Made by a program: the position numbers and the translations under genes
Part shown: positions 30,236 to 38,313 of the stretch, piece after piece
How positions within the stretch are numbered: the first letter of the stretch is position 1
Layout: each line of letters opens with the position of its first letter
Notes under the pieces: generated by a model
The model's input: only the letters and a program-made list of their open reading frames with translations
What the model was told of the DNA's origin: nothing
Database searches by the model: none
Assembly: GCF_001447385.1 (NCBI RefSeq)
Contig: NZ_LLWQ01000193.1
Location: 124,001-188,000 of the forward strand
Reading direction: 5' to 3'
DNA length: 64,000 nucleotides
DNA from: Paracoccus sp. MKU1
GTDB taxonomy: Bacteria; Pseudomonadota; Alphaproteobacteria; Rhodobacterales; Rhodobacteraceae

Positions 30236-31731
30236 ATCTTGCCGTCCAGCGCCGCGACGGCCACCGAGGCCTGCTCGGCATCGTCGAAGGGATAAACGTC
30301 GCTGCCGATGATCTGGCCGGTCTCGTGGCCCTTGCCGGCGATCAGCAGCGCATCGCCCGGCTGCAAGGCATCGACGGCGCGCAGGATCGCCTCGGCGCGG
30401 TCGCCGACCTCGATGGCCTCCGGGCCGGCGCCGGCCATGACCTCGGCGCGGATCGCGGCCGGGTCTTCCGAGCGGGGGTTGTCATCGGTCACATAGACCA
30501 CATCGGCGAATTGCCGCGCCGCCTCGCCCATCAGCGGGCGCTTCAGCCGGTCGCGGTCGCCGCCGGCGCCGAAGACCACGATGATGCGGCCCATGACATG
30601 CGGACGCAGCGATTGCAGGGCCGAGGCCAGCGCGCCGGGCTTGTGGCTGTAATCGACGAAGACCGCCGCGCCGTTTTCCCGCACCGCGGCCAGTTCCATG
30701 CGGCCGCGCACCGTGGTCAGGCCGGGCAGGGTTTCGATCACCCGGGCGGGCTCGTCGCCGGCAGCGATGGCGAGCCCGGCGGCGGCCAGCACGTTCTCGG
30801 CCTGGAAACCGCCGATCAGCGCCAGCCGAACCAGATGCGCCTGGCCGTGCAGGCTGAAGCGCAGGTCCTGCCCGGTCGCGTCGTAACGCTGGCCGAGGAT
30901 GCGCAGATCGGCCCGCTCGTCCTTGCCGATGGTCGTCAGGTCGAGGCCACGCTCGCGTGCGATCTGCGCCATCTGCCGGCCGCGCGCATCGTCGATGTTG
31001 ATGACCGCCCCGGCGCCCTCGTCCAGCAGATGGTCGAAAAGCAGCGCCTTGGCGGCGAAATACTCGTCGAAATCCTTGTGATAATCCAGGTGGTCCTGGC
31101 TGAAATTGGTAAAGGCGCCGGCCTTCAGCCGCACCCCGTCCAGGCGCCGCTGGTCAAGGCCGTGCGAGCTGGCCTCCATCGCCGCATGGGTGACGCCCTC
31201 GGCCGCGGCCTCGGCCAGCACGCGATGCAGGGTGATCGGCTCGGGCGTGGTATGGGCGAGCTTGGCCTGATAGTCGCCCTGCACGCCCATGGTGCCCAGG
31301 CTGATCGCCTTGTGACCCAGCGCCTGCCAGATCTGCCGGGTGAAGGTGGCGACCGAGGTCTTGCCCGAGGTGCCAGTGACGGCGACCATGGTCTCGGGCT
31401 GGGCCGCGAACCACAGCGCGGCGGCACCGGCCAGCGCGGCGCGGGGATCCTCGGCCACGACCAGCGCGGCATCGGCGCCGGCCAGCGCGTCGGCGGCGAT
31501 CTCGGCGCCCTTGCGGTCGGTCAGGATGGCGCCGGCGCCCTGGCGCAGCGCGTATTGGATGAACTCGCCGCCATGCGTGGCCGAGCCCGGCAGGGCCGCG
31601 AACAGATGGCCGGGCCTGACCTGCCGCGAATCGACGGCAAGGCCCGTCACCTCGGGGTCGCGCCCCTTGTCCCCCCTAAGCCCCAGAAGGGACAGCCGCA
31701 TCACCCGCTCGGTCACGGAACCTCCGCTCAT
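30232..31731 (-). CDS. murE: UDP-MurNAc-dipeptide:meso-diaminopimelate ligase
   Basis: Adds the third residue of the stem peptide. It has 499 residues: ATP loop VTGTSGKTSVATF near 113, carbamylated-lysine region, FTNFSQDHLDYHKDFDEYF near 200, and DDNPRSEDPAAIRAEVMAG near 415, whose DNPR motif marks the meso-diaminopimelate-adding type, as expected for a Gram-negative wall. It overlaps ftsI by one base (TGATG) and murF by four. Confidence 0.96.
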   Translation of the reverse strand: MSGGSVTERVMRLSLLGLRGDKGRDPEVTGLAVDSRQVRPGHLFAALPGSATHGGEFIQYALRQGAGAILTDRKGAEIAADALAGADAALVVAEDPRAALAGAAALWFAAQPETMVAVTGTSGKTSVATFTRQIWQALGHKAISLGTMGVQGDYQAKLAHTTPEPITLHRVLAEAAAEGVTHAAMEASSHGLDQRRLDGVRLKAGAFTNFSQDHLDYHKDFDEYFAAKALLFDHLLDEGAGAVINIDDARGRQMAQIARERGLDLTTIGKDERADLRILGQRYDATGQDLRFSLHGQAHLVRLALIGGFQAENVLAAAGLAIAAGDEPARVIETLPGLTTVRGRMELAAVRENGAAVFVDYSHKPGALASALQSLRPHVMGRIIVVFGAGGDRDRLKRPLMGEAARQFADVVYVTDDNPRSEDPAAIRAEVMAGAGPEAIEVGDRAEAILRAVDALQPGDALLIAGKGHETGQIIGSDVYPFDDAEQASVAVAALDGKI

Positions 31732-33536
31732 CAGTTCGAGACGAGCTTTAGCCGATCCGGCAAAGGCCGTTCAACCATCGGAAGCTGGGTTTCCGTGCTG
31801 GGGCGCAGGCCCAGCAGCGGGGCGACGCGACGGATCACCTCGGCGGCCACCGGGGCCGAGGTCGCGCCCGCCGTCCGGCTTTCGCCGCCCGCGCCGATGG
31901 CCGAGGGCTCGTCCAGCGACAGCACCAGCACATATTGCGGATCGCTGGCCGGAAAGACCGAGGCGAAGGTCGAGACGACCTTGTTGCCGTAATAGCCGCC
32001 CGTCGGGCGCGGCTTGTCGGCGGTGCCGGTCTTGCCGGCGACCTCGTAACCCTCGACATTGGCGCTGCGGCCGCTGCCACGGACCACCACCTGGCGCAGC
32101 ATCTGCACGGCGATGCGCGCGGCCTCGGGCGAAAGCACCTGTTCGCCCCCGCGCTGGCTGCGGTCATGGATCAGCGTCGGCATCACCCGCTTGCCGCCAT
32201 TCGCGACGGTCGCATAGGCGGCCGCGAGATGCAGCGGGCTGGCCGCCAGGCCATGGCCGAAGGCCACGGTGGCCGAGGTCACGGCGGGCCAGCGTTTCGG
32301 CACCAGCGGCTTGCCGGTCGGCGCCTCGCTCATCTCGATCAGCGTCGGCTCGAAGAAGCCAAGCTTCTCCAGGAAATCCCTCTGCCGGTCCGCACCCAGA
32401 AGCTGGGCCACGCGGACGGTGCCGACGTTCGACGACTTCACGATGATATCCGTCACCGAAAGCGTGCCGTAATTGTGGCCGCGGAACTCGTTGATCAGGT
32501 ATTTGCCGATCTTCATCGGCGCCTTGGCGTTGATCATGGTGGTCGGGCTGACCAGCTTGAGGTCGATGGCCTGCGCCACCGGGAAGATCTTGAAGGTCGA
32601 GCCAAGCTCATACTGGCCCTGCACCGCGCGGTTGAACAGCGGGCTGTCCGAGGGATCGCCCTTGAGCAGCGGCCGCGGCCGGTCGTTCGGGTCGAAATCG
32701 GGCAGGCTGGCCATGGCGACGATCTCGCCGGTCTTGATCTCCATCAGGATGCCGGTGGCGCCCTTGGCGTTCATGACCTTCATGCCATTGCCCAGCACCT
32801 CCTCCATCGCGGCCTGGACGGTCAGGTCCAGCGACAGCATCAGCGGCGCGCCGTCATTGGCCGGATCGCGCAGCCAATGGTCGAAGGCCTTCTCGACCCC
32901 GGCGACGCCGACGACCTCGGCGCTGGCCACGTCCTCCTTGCCGAAGGTGGCGCCGCCGAGGATATGGGCGGCGATATGGCCGTTGGGGTAAAGCCGCATC
33001 TCGCGCGGGCCGAACAGCAGCCCAGGCTCGCCGATGTCATGCACGGCCTGCATCTGCTCGGGGCTGATCTTCTTCTTGATCCAGACGAAGCTGCGCTTGC
33101 CGGAGAAATCCTTGTTCAGCCGCTCGATCTCCAGGTCGGGAAAGATGCGGACCAGTTCGCGCGCCGCGCGCTCGGGCTCGACCATCTGCTGGGGATGGGC
33201 GTAAAGCGAATGGGTCAGCAGGTTGGTGGCCAGCACCCGGCCGTGCCGGTCGGTGATGTCGGCGCGCTGCGAGATGATCTGGGCCCCGGTGGTCTGGACG
33301 CGCGGCTCGCTGGGCTGGCTCGAGGCCAGCACGCCCATCTTGGCCCCCACGGTGCCAAAGGCCAGCGCAAAGGCGCAGGACATGAAGAACAGCCGGGTCC
33401 GGGCGCTGCCGCGCGCCCTTTCCTGGATGACGGCGTGCCTCTGGGCACGGTTCGCGGCCTCGATGGCATCGGGATTCTCACCGGTTTCGCGGGCGCGAAG
33501 GATGCGGGCCAGCGGGCGCAGCGGGGTGCGGATCAT
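31731..33536 (-). CDS. ftsI: division transpeptidase FtsI (PBP3 class)
   Basis: Septal D,D-transpeptidase that cross-links peptidoglycan at the division site with FtsW. It has 601 residues: a cytosolic start, one membrane helix near 50-68 (LFFMSCAFALAFGTVGAKMG), a pedestal domain, then the transpeptidase with SxxK in LGSTFKIF near 312 (catalytic serine), SSN in VKSSNVGT near 368 and KTGT in VAGKTGTADKP near 500. All active-site motifs are present. Start ATG 33536 overlaps the ftsL stop (ATGA); the longer open frame reaching 33761 lies on top of ftsL and is rejected. Confidence 0.96.
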   Translation of the reverse strand: MIRTPLRPLARILRARETGENPDAIEAANRAQRHAVIQERARGSARTRLFFMSCAFALAFGTVGAKMGVLASSQPSEPRVQTTGAQIISQRADITDRHGRVLATNLLTHSLYAHPQQMVEPERAARELVRIFPDLEIERLNKDFSGKRSFVWIKKKISPEQMQAVHDIGEPGLLFGPREMRLYPNGHIAAHILGGATFGKEDVASAEVVGVAGVEKAFDHWLRDPANDGAPLMLSLDLTVQAAMEEVLGNGMKVMNAKGATGILMEIKTGEIVAMASLPDFDPNDRPRPLLKGDPSDSPLFNRAVQGQYELGSTFKIFPVAQAIDLKLVSPTTMINAKAPMKIGKYLINEFRGHNYGTLSVTDIIVKSSNVGTVRVAQLLGADRQRDFLEKLGFFEPTLIEMSEAPTGKPLVPKRWPAVTSATVAFGHGLAASPLHLAAAYATVANGGKRVMPTLIHDRSQRGGEQVLSPEAARIAVQMLRQVVVRGSGRSANVEGYEVAGKTGTADKPRPTGGYYGNKVVSTFASVFPASDPQYVLVLSLDEPSAIGAGGESRTAGATSAPVAAEVIRRVAPLLGLRPSTETQLPMVERPLPDRLKLVSN

Positions 33537-33925
33537 GGCGTGCTCTCCTGTGGTCTGCGGGGCGGATAGCCGGCGGGGCGTTCGACCGGCACATCGGCGC
33601 CGGTCTCGGGATCGGTGGCGGGCTCGGGCGCCTTGGGCGCGGGGAAGGCCACCTGCCCCACGTCGACGAACTGGTCCGAGCCGAAGGGCACCAGCTTCAG
33701 CCGCTCGAAATTCAAATCCACCAGCTGGCGCAGGCGCTCGGGCCGGTTCAGATAGGCCCATTCGGCGCGCAGGACGCCCAGATCCTCGCGCAGCCGGCCG
33801 ATCTGGCGCTGGATATCGCTCATCTCGCTGATGGCGGCCTGGGTGCGGTAATTCTCGCGATAGGCCCAGAAGGCCAGCCCCATCACCGCCAGCGCGGTCA
33901 GAAGGTAAAGCACGGACCGCATCAC
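33533..33925 (-). CDS. ftsL: cell division protein FtsL
   Basis: Small bitopic divisome protein that works with FtsB and FtsQ to recruit and activate FtsW-FtsI. It has 130 residues: a membrane helix in the first 25 ([20 protein letters not shown]), then a coiled coil ([20 protein letters not shown]) and a Pro-rich C-terminus. Sequence is poorly conserved in the family, so the call rests on size, topology and its place between rsmH and ftsI, with 4-base overlaps on both sides. Confidence 0.9.
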   Translation of the reverse strand: MMRSVLYLLTALAVMGLAFWAYRENYRTQAAISEMSDIQRQIGRLREDLGVLRAEWAYLNRPERLRQLVDLNFERLKLVPFGSDQFVDVGQVAFPAPKAPEPATDPETGADVPVERPAGYPPRRPQESTP

Positions 33926-34890
33926 GCCCCCCTTTCCGACAGCAGCGGCAGGCCCAGGGAGGCCGGATCGACCCCTCCCGCCGGTGCCGTGGTGCGGATG
34001 CCGACGCGCAGGAGCGCCGAGCGCGCGCGCGGGTTCACCGCCAGCTCGGCCTCGTCCGGGCCGATAGCGCGGCGGAAGGGCAGGGTGAAGGCCGGCTCGC
34101 CGCGCGCGGCCTCGGGCGCGTAGCGGCTGCCGCCGCCGGCGCTGTTCGAGCGCGCCTGCATGAACCGCTTGACGATGCGGTCCTCAAGCGAGTGGAAGCT
34201 GACCACCGCCAGCTTGCCGCCCGGACGCAAGGCGCGCTCGGCCGCCGCAAGCCCGGCGACCAGCTGACCGAATTCGTCGTTCACCCAGATGCGGATCGCC
34301 TGGAAAGTGCGGGTCGAGGGATGGCTTTGCCCCGGCTTCGCGCGCGGCAGGCAGCCGGCGACGATGTCCGAGAGCTCGCCCGTCCGCGACAGCGGCCGCG
34401 CCGCCACGATGGCCTTGGCGATCCGGCGCGAGGCGCGTTCCTCGCCGTAAAGATACAACACGTCGGCGATGACCTGCTCGGGCGCCGTGTTCAGCAGCTC
34501 GGCCGCCGTCGGGCCCTCGCCGCCCATGCGCATGTCCAGGGGGCCGTCGCGCAGAAAGGAAAAGCCCCGCTCGGGCTGGTCGAGCTGCATCGAGCTGACG
34601 CCCAGGTCCAGCACCACGCCATCGACCGGCCCGCCAGCCAGCTTGTCCAGATCGGAAAAGGTGCCCTCGACGAGGTGCAGCCGGTCGCCATATTCGCCTG
34701 CCCAGGACCGGGCCATGCGAAAGACGGCCGGGTCGCGGTCGATGCCGATCACCCGGTCGGCGCCCTGCGCCAGAAGCCCGCGCGCATAGCCGCCGGCGCC
34801 GAAGGTGCCGTCGACCCAGATGCCCTGCACAGGCGCAACGGCCCGCAACAGCGGGCCAAGCAGGACGGGGATATGCGGCGCCTCGGCCAT
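33922..34890 (-). CDS. rsmH: 16S rRNA (cytosine-1402-N4) methyltransferase
   Basis: Methylates N4 of C1402 in the 30S P site, using SAM. It has 322 residues. Diagnostic motifs are [13 protein letters not shown] at the start, [15 protein letters not shown] near 28 (SAM site), [20 protein letters not shown] near 95, [13 protein letters not shown] near 195 and [18 protein letters not shown] near 230. It is the second gene of the operon, one base after the mraZ stop and overlapping ftsL by four bases. Confidence 0.97.
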   Translation of the reverse strand: MAEAPHIPVLLGPLLRAVAPVQGIWVDGTFGAGGYARGLLAQGADRVIGIDRDPAVFRMARSWAGEYGDRLHLVEGTFSDLDKLAGGPVDGVVLDLGVSSMQLDQPERGFSFLRDGPLDMRMGGEGPTAAELLNTAPEQVIADVLYLYGEERASRRIAKAIVAARPLSRTGELSDIVAGCLPRAKPGQSHPSTRTFQAIRIWVNDEFGQLVAGLAAAERALRPGGKLAVVSFHSLEDRIVKRFMQARSNSAGGGSRYAPEAARGEPAFTLPFRRAIGPDEAELAVNPRARSALLRVGIRTTAPAGGVDPASLGLPLLSERGA

Positions 34891-34891
34891 C

Positions 34892-35398
34892 CTAGCCCTC
34901 CTCCTGCGGACCCGAGGCCAGCAGCGACAGCGGATCGGCGCCCGGCTCGAAATCGGGAACCAGCTCCTCCAGCCGGCGCTCCTCCTCCTCGTAATTCTCG
35001 GGCGACCAGACCTTGAGACTGTCGCCGGCCGAGATGAAGAAGGCGCTGTCGGTCAGGCCGATCTTTTCGCGCAGCTTCTGCGGCAGGACCAGCCGGCCGT
35101 CGCCGTCGATCTCGGCCTCCTCGGCATGGCCGTGATAGATGTTTTCCAGCAGGTTGCGCTCGGCGCTGCCGCGCTTCATGGCCGAGATGCCCTGGTCGAT
35201 CTCGTCCATGGCCTCCATGGTGAAAAGCTGAAGGTATTTCCAGTCGCGGGTGCCGAAGACGATGACCAGTTGCGGGCGCTTGCCGGCCTGCCAGTCGGGG
35301 TCGCAGGCCTCGAACACGCGGCGGAACTTGGCCGGGATCGAGACGCGGCCCTTCGCGTCCACCTTGACTTCTTCCGACCCTCTGAACCTGCGTGCCAA
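34892..35398 (-). CDS. mraZ: transcriptional regulator MraZ
   Basis: Ring-forming DNA-binding protein that represses the division/wall operon in E. coli. The frame gives 168 residues with two SpoVT-AbrB-like repeats: [14 protein letters not shown] near 14 and [15 protein letters not shown] near 89, each carrying the DxxGR signature. No suitable ATG exists; the start is set at TTG 35398 ([13 protein letters not shown] follows), where AAGGAG lies at the right distance and the protein matches the family N-terminus. The longer frame to 35671 has uncharacteristic sequence and is rejected. The upstream leader has repeated GGG sites that fit MraZ autoregulation. Confidence 0.93.
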   Translation of the reverse strand: MARRFRGSEEVKVDAKGRVSIPAKFRRVFEACDPDWQAGKRPQLVIVFGTRDWKYLQLFTMEAMDEIDQGISAMKRGSAERNLLENIYHGHAEEAEIDGDGRLVLPQKLREKIGLTDSAFFISAGDSLKVWSPENYEEEERRLEELVPDFEPGADPLSLLASGPQEEG

Positions 35399-35660
35399 CG
35401 GCCCGCGCTCCTTCCACTGTCCCGGCCTTTTCGGTCTGCCCGAAAAGGAAAGGCGGACCGGGCTGCTGCCACTGCCCGATCCGCCGCCCTCGTTCCCATC
35501 TCTGGGCCCCGTAGTTTCGGGGATCGCGCCCTGCGTTCCGCGCCACCTGGGGGAGGTGCTGCTCGCGCGCCGCAGAGGTCGTTCGGAAGCGGGTTGCCTG
35601 TATGAAAGCTGCTTGTCGCCTTTGGGGTCTTGCTGCCCCTTGTGCCCGTTCCGTGAGCCA

Positions 35661-35715
35661 AGGGATGCCATGGGAATTTACGGGACGCAATGGATTTGTT
35701 TGGGGCAAACCTGGG
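35661..35715 (+). promoter_or_regulatory. candidate MraZ operator cluster A
   Basis: On the plus strand AGGGA, TGGGA, CGGGA, TGGAT, TGGGG and CTGGG start at 35661, 35671, 35681, 35691, 35701 and 35711: six units at an exact 10-base period. The E. coli MraZ site is TGGGN repeats with 5-base spacers, which is the same geometry. It lies 263 bases upstream of the mraZ start and faces away from the operon. Confidence 0.7.
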
Positions 35716-35844
35716 TTCAGGCGGGCTCTTGCCAGCGAACGCGACGCGAACAAATTCACGCCGGCGCGATTGCAGGGGAAGGTTTCGGAGCCAGAGGGAA
35801 GGTGGCCACTATATGTAGTGGCTAGGCGCGATGTGGCACATAAA

Positions 35845-35870
35845 TCCCACAATTTCCCAGAATCGTCCCG
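35845..35870 (-). promoter_or_regulatory. candidate MraZ operator cluster B
   Basis: On the minus strand CGGGA, six bases, TGGGA, five bases, TGGGA (plus-strand starts of the complements 35845, 35855, 35866). Spacing and core match cluster A and the E. coli MraZ box, in the direction of mraZ transcription. Confidence 0.65.
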
Positions 35871-35966
35871 CGCCACGCCCTCGGGCGGCGTTTCAACCGC
35901 GGCGAGAGGGGAAAGAACCGGCGATTCGGTTGCAATCACGGGCAATCACGGCGCGGTGATTCGCGA

Positions 35967-36015
35967 TCCCATGGTCATTCCCATGTTTTCCCAGACCCGT
36001 TCCCATGCTTTCCCG
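35967..36015 (-). promoter_or_regulatory. candidate MraZ operator cluster C
   Basis: On the minus strand five units, CGGGA then four TGGGA, are separated by 5, 7, 5 and 7 bases, so two pairs with the canonical 5-base spacer recur with a 22-base period. It lies only about 20 bases after the mrp stop codon and some 570 bases from mraZ. Confidence 0.65.
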
Positions 36016-36035
36016 AACCGATCCGAAAGGCCGGG

Positions 36036-37145
36036 TCAGGCCATGCCGCCGGCGATCAGCCGCTCGGCCAGGCGGGCGAAGGATTGCGCCACCGGGCCGT
36101 CGCCCGCGGCGATCGGCGTGCCCGCGTCGCCCGACAGCCGCAGGTCCAGGTTCAACGGGATCTCGCCCAGGAAGGGCAGTCCCAGCTTTTGCGCCTCGGC
36201 TGAGACGCCGCCATGGCCGAACAAATGCGCCTCATGGCCGCAATTCGGGCAGATATAGGTGGACATGTTCTCGACCAGCCCCAGCACCGGGGTCTTGAGC
36301 TTGTCGAACATGTCGATGGCGCGGCGCGCGTCGATCAGCGCCACGTCCTGCGGAGTCGAGACGATGATCGCGCCCGTCACCTGCGCCTTCTGGCACAGCG
36401 ACAGCTGCACATCGCCGGTGCCCGGCGGCAGGTCGACCAGCAGCACGTCGAGCTCGCCCCATTTCACCTGGTTGAGCATCTGCTGCAACGCGCCCATCAG
36501 CATCGGGCCGCGCCAGACCACCGCCTCGCCCTCCTTCATCATCAGGCCCAGCGACATGACGGTGACGCCATGGGCGTGCAGCGGCTCGATCATCTGGCCG
36601 TCGCTGGTCGGGCGCTGCCCGGTCAGGCCCAGCATCCGCGGCTGCGAGGGACCGTATATATCGGCATCCAGCAGCCCGACCCGGCGGCCCTTGCGCGCCA
36701 GCGCCACGGCGAGGTTCGAGGTCAGCGTCGATTTGCCCACCCCGCCCTTGCCCGAGCCGATGGCCACGATCCGCGCCACGCCGCTGACCGGGGCCGGCCC
36801 GGCCTGGGGCGTGGGATGGCGGCCGATCTTCAGGCTGGGCGGGGCAGCGTCCGCGCCGCCCGAACGCGCCACGACCTGCGGCGCCGCACCGCGCGGCGCG
36901 GCGGGGGCGGTGGTGACGATCTGCACCTTCTCGACCCCCGGCAGGGCCGAGAGCCGGCGCTGCGCCTCGGCCTCGACCGGGGCAAGCGCCCGGGCGGCAG
37001 CCGCGTCGCCGGCCTCGATGACGAATCGCACCACGCCCGATTCGACGCTGAGCGCCCGCACCAGATCGGCCGAAACCAGGTTTCCGCCCCCCGGAACCGA
37101 GATCTGCGCAAGTTCCTCAAGCACACGTTCGCGTGATATCGTCAT
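36036..37145 (-). CDS. Mrp/ApbC iron-sulfur cluster carrier ATPase
   Basis: P-loop ATPase that carries [4Fe-4S] clusters to apo-proteins in the cytosol. It has 369 residues: an N-terminal DUF59/MIP18-like domain (MTISRERVLEELAQISVPGG) to about 90, a linker, then the deviant Walker A GSGKGGVGKSTLTSNLA near 130, switch DADIYGPSQPRMLGL, DLPPGTGDVQLSL near 235 and the cluster-binding CPNCG pair in MSTYICPNCGHEAHLFG near 290. Start ATG 37145 matches the family; the 12-codon extension upstream is not conserved-looking. It is divergent from the DUF1127 gene. Confidence 0.93.
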   Translation of the reverse strand: MTISRERVLEELAQISVPGGGNLVSADLVRALSVESGVVRFVIEAGDAAAARALAPVEAEAQRRLSALPGVEKVQIVTTAPAAPRGAAPQVVARSGGADAAPPSLKIGRHPTPQAGPAPVSGVARIVAIGSGKGGVGKSTLTSNLAVALARKGRRVGLLDADIYGPSQPRMLGLTGQRPTSDGQMIEPLHAHGVTVMSLGLMMKEGEAVVWRGPMLMGALQQMLNQVKWGELDVLLVDLPPGTGDVQLSLCQKAQVTGAIIVSTPQDVALIDARRAIDMFDKLKTPVLGLVENMSTYICPNCGHEAHLFGHGGVSAEAQKLGLPFLGEIPLNLDLRLSGDAGTPIAAGDGPVAQSFARLAERLIAGGMA

Positions 37146-37473
37146 GGCCACCCCCGCCTCAAAGCGCCCGCAGCATGGCAATTTGAGCCGGGATGGGCAA
37201 CCCGGCCGCGCGAGCTGATACCGCTAACCTGCTGTGACCCCGCGTAAAATACGACCACTCTGCTAGAGAAACTTGAACGAGCTTGTAAAAGATCTGAAAA
37301 ACTCACGGATTATTAACGCTTTGTAACAGCGTCCCAGAAACAGCCATGCCGATTCTGCATAGCAGCATCTCGCCTCCGGCCATTGTGCAGATGCAGAAAA
37401 AGGCCCATGTTCGTCTCAACAGCGCGACAGGGAAAACCGACAGCGCCATCCGCAAGACGAAAGAGTGTATGAA
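37146..37473. promoter_or_regulatory. divergent region upstream of mrp and the DUF1127/small-RNA operon
   Basis: 328 bases with no gene and a marked drop in GC near 37240-37330. On the plus strand CTTGAA (37272-37277) and CTTGTA (37282-37287) could be -35 elements of the RpoH type, which drives the equivalent operon in Rhodobacter sphaeroides, but no matching -10 box was convincing. A short inverted repeat ACGCT/AGCGT lies at 37316-37332. The promoter is therefore located only to this interval. Confidence 0.4.
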
Positions 37474-37704
37474 ATGGCTGTTCTCGATCTGATCCATGGC
37501 GGTATGCACCGCAACGACATCGCCGGCAACGGCGCGATCGCGAAGTTCGTGGCCAATGTCCGTGAGAATATGGCCCGCCGGGCCGTCTATCGCCAGACCC
37601 TGCGCGAACTGAGCGAACTGTCCAACCGCGACCTGGCCGATCTGGGTCTGAACCGCGGCAATATCCGCAGCGTGGCTTACGAAGCCGCCTGGGGAGCGAA
37701 GTAA
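37474..37704 (+). CDS. ccaF1: DUF1127 small protein (CcaF1-like)
   Basis: A basic protein of 76 residues whose C-terminal half is a DUF1127 domain: RQTLRELSELSNRDLADLGL, then RGNIRSVAYEAAWGAK. In Rhodobacter sphaeroides the DUF1127 protein CcaF1 precedes the CcsR small RNAs in one stress-induced transcript, binds RNA and takes part in small-RNA maturation and turnover; this gene has the same place and size. The start is ATG 37474; an upstream GTG (37465) would add three residues. The 14-hairpin array begins 13 bases after its stop codon, so both are presumably on one transcript. RNA binding by this protein is inferred from the family. Confidence 0.88.
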   Translation: MAVLDLIHGGMHRNDIAGNGAIAKFVANVRENMARRAVYRQTLRELSELSNRDLADLGLNRGNIRSVAYEAAWGAK

Positions 37705-37717
37705 ACACGCAATCCCC

Positions 37718-37786
37718 GACCCACTCCTCCTCCCTTGGGTCCGGGTTCAGGCGGCATCCTCCCTCCTCCTCCCTGAGGATGCCGCC
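37718..37786 (+). ncRNA. cuckoo/CcsR-type RNA unit 1
   Basis: Hairpin 1: GACCCA/TGGGTC stem with loop CTCCTCCTCCCT (37718-37741), the shortest stem of the array. Hairpin 2: 11-bp stem GGCGGCATCCT/AGGATGCCGCC with a 15-base CCUCC loop (37750-37786). Confidence 0.85.
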
Positions 37787-37799
37787 GCTCAGATACGGT

Positions 37800-37870
37800 G
37801 AAGCCCCTCCTCCTCCCTGGGCTTCCCGGTTCAGGCGGCACCCTCCCTCCTCCTCCCTGAGGGTGCCGCC
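37800..37870 (+). ncRNA. cuckoo/CcsR-type RNA unit 2
   Basis: Hairpin 3: GAAGCCC/GGGCTTC with loop CTCCTCCTCCCT (37800-37825). Hairpin 4: GGCGGCACCCT/AGGGTGCCGCC with a 15-base CCUCC loop (37834-37870). Almost identical to unit 5. A small CCGCC-acaa-GGCGG hairpin (37879-37892) follows in the linker. Confidence 0.87.
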
Positions 37871-37902
37871 AAGAAATACCGCCACAAGGCGGAACCAGAT
37901 GC

Positions 37903-37970
37903 GACGGTCCTCTCCTCCTCCCTGGGATCGTCGGCACGCGGTAATGGCTCCCTCCTCCCTGCCATTGCCG
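37903..37970 (+). ncRNA. cuckoo/CcsR-type RNA unit 3
   Basis: Hairpin 5: GACGGTCC/GGATCGTC, one G-U pair (37903-37932). Hairpin 6: CGGTAATGGC/GCCATTGCCG with loop TCCCTCCTCCCT (37939-37970). Its two hairpins are the same in unit 6. Confidence 0.86.
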
Positions 37971-37981
37971 CACCCCATACG

Positions 37982-38053
37982 GCGAGACCCCTCCTCCTCC
38001 CTGGGTCTCGCGGTTCCGGCGGCCGCCTCTCTCCTCCTCCCGGAGGCGCCGCC
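37982..38053 (+). ncRNA. cuckoo/CcsR-type RNA unit 4
   Basis: Hairpin 7: GCGAGACCC/GGGTCTCGC with loop CTCCTCCTCCCT (37982-38011). Hairpin 8: GGCGGC-GCCTC/GAGGC-GCCGCC with a single bulged C and a CCUCCUCC loop (38018-38053). This unit has no close twin. Confidence 0.86.
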
Positions 38054-38066
38054 ACACCGATACGGC

Positions 38067-38134
38067 GAAGCCCCTCCTCCTCCCTGGGCTTCCCGGTTCA
38101 GGCGGCACCCTCCCTCCTCCCTGAGGGTGCCGCC
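38067..38134 (+). ncRNA. cuckoo/CcsR-type RNA unit 5
   Basis: Hairpin 9 repeats hairpin 3 exactly (38067-38092). Hairpin 10 repeats hairpin 4 but its loop lacks one CTC triplet (38101-38134). The following linker hairpin is CCGTC-gcaa-GGCGG (38143-38156), a U-G pair replacing the C-G pair seen after unit 2. Confidence 0.87.
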
Positions 38135-38166
38135 AAGAAATACCGTCGCAAGGCGGAACCAGATGC

Positions 38167-38234
38167 GACGGTCCTCTCCTCCTCCCTGGGATCGTCGGCA
38201 CGCGGTAATGGCTCCCTCCTCCCTGCCATTGCCG
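38167..38234 (+). ncRNA. cuckoo/CcsR-type RNA unit 6
   Basis: Hairpin 11 (38167-38196) and hairpin 12 (38203-38234) repeat hairpins 5 and 6 of unit 3 without visible change. Confidence 0.86.
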
Positions 38235-38243
38235 CACCCCATA

Positions 38244-38313
38244 CGCGGCCCCTCCTCCTCCCTGGGCCAGCGTTGCGCGGCGGTGCCCCCTCCTCCTCCC
38301 TGGGCGCCGCCGC
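38244..38313 (+). ncRNA. cuckoo/CcsR-type RNA unit 7 (terminal)
   Basis: Hairpin 13: CGC-GGCCC/GGGCC-A-GCG with loop CTCCTCCTCCCT (38244-38272). Hairpin 14: a 12-bp stem (38277-38288 with 38302-38313, one G-U pair) with a CCUCCUCCUCCCU loop, directly followed by TTTT. Confidence 0.85.

Larger units (their letters stand above)
35399..36035. other. long leader/control region of the division-wall operon
   Basis: About 640 bases without a credible gene between mrp and mraZ, both on the minus strand. It holds three clusters of GGG-core repeats at about 10-bp spacing (listed separately) and a perfect inverted repeat GCCACTA-tatg-TAGTGGC at 35805-35822. The 35399-35640 part, nearest mraZ, shows no clear motif beyond the mraZ ribosome site. 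Base composition is lower in GC than the flanking genes at 35640-36010. Confidence 0.7.

Noticed and set aside
33537-33761. N-terminal extension of FtsI.
   Set aside because: It overlaps ftsL in another frame; FtsI family starts and the ATGA overlap support ATG 33536.
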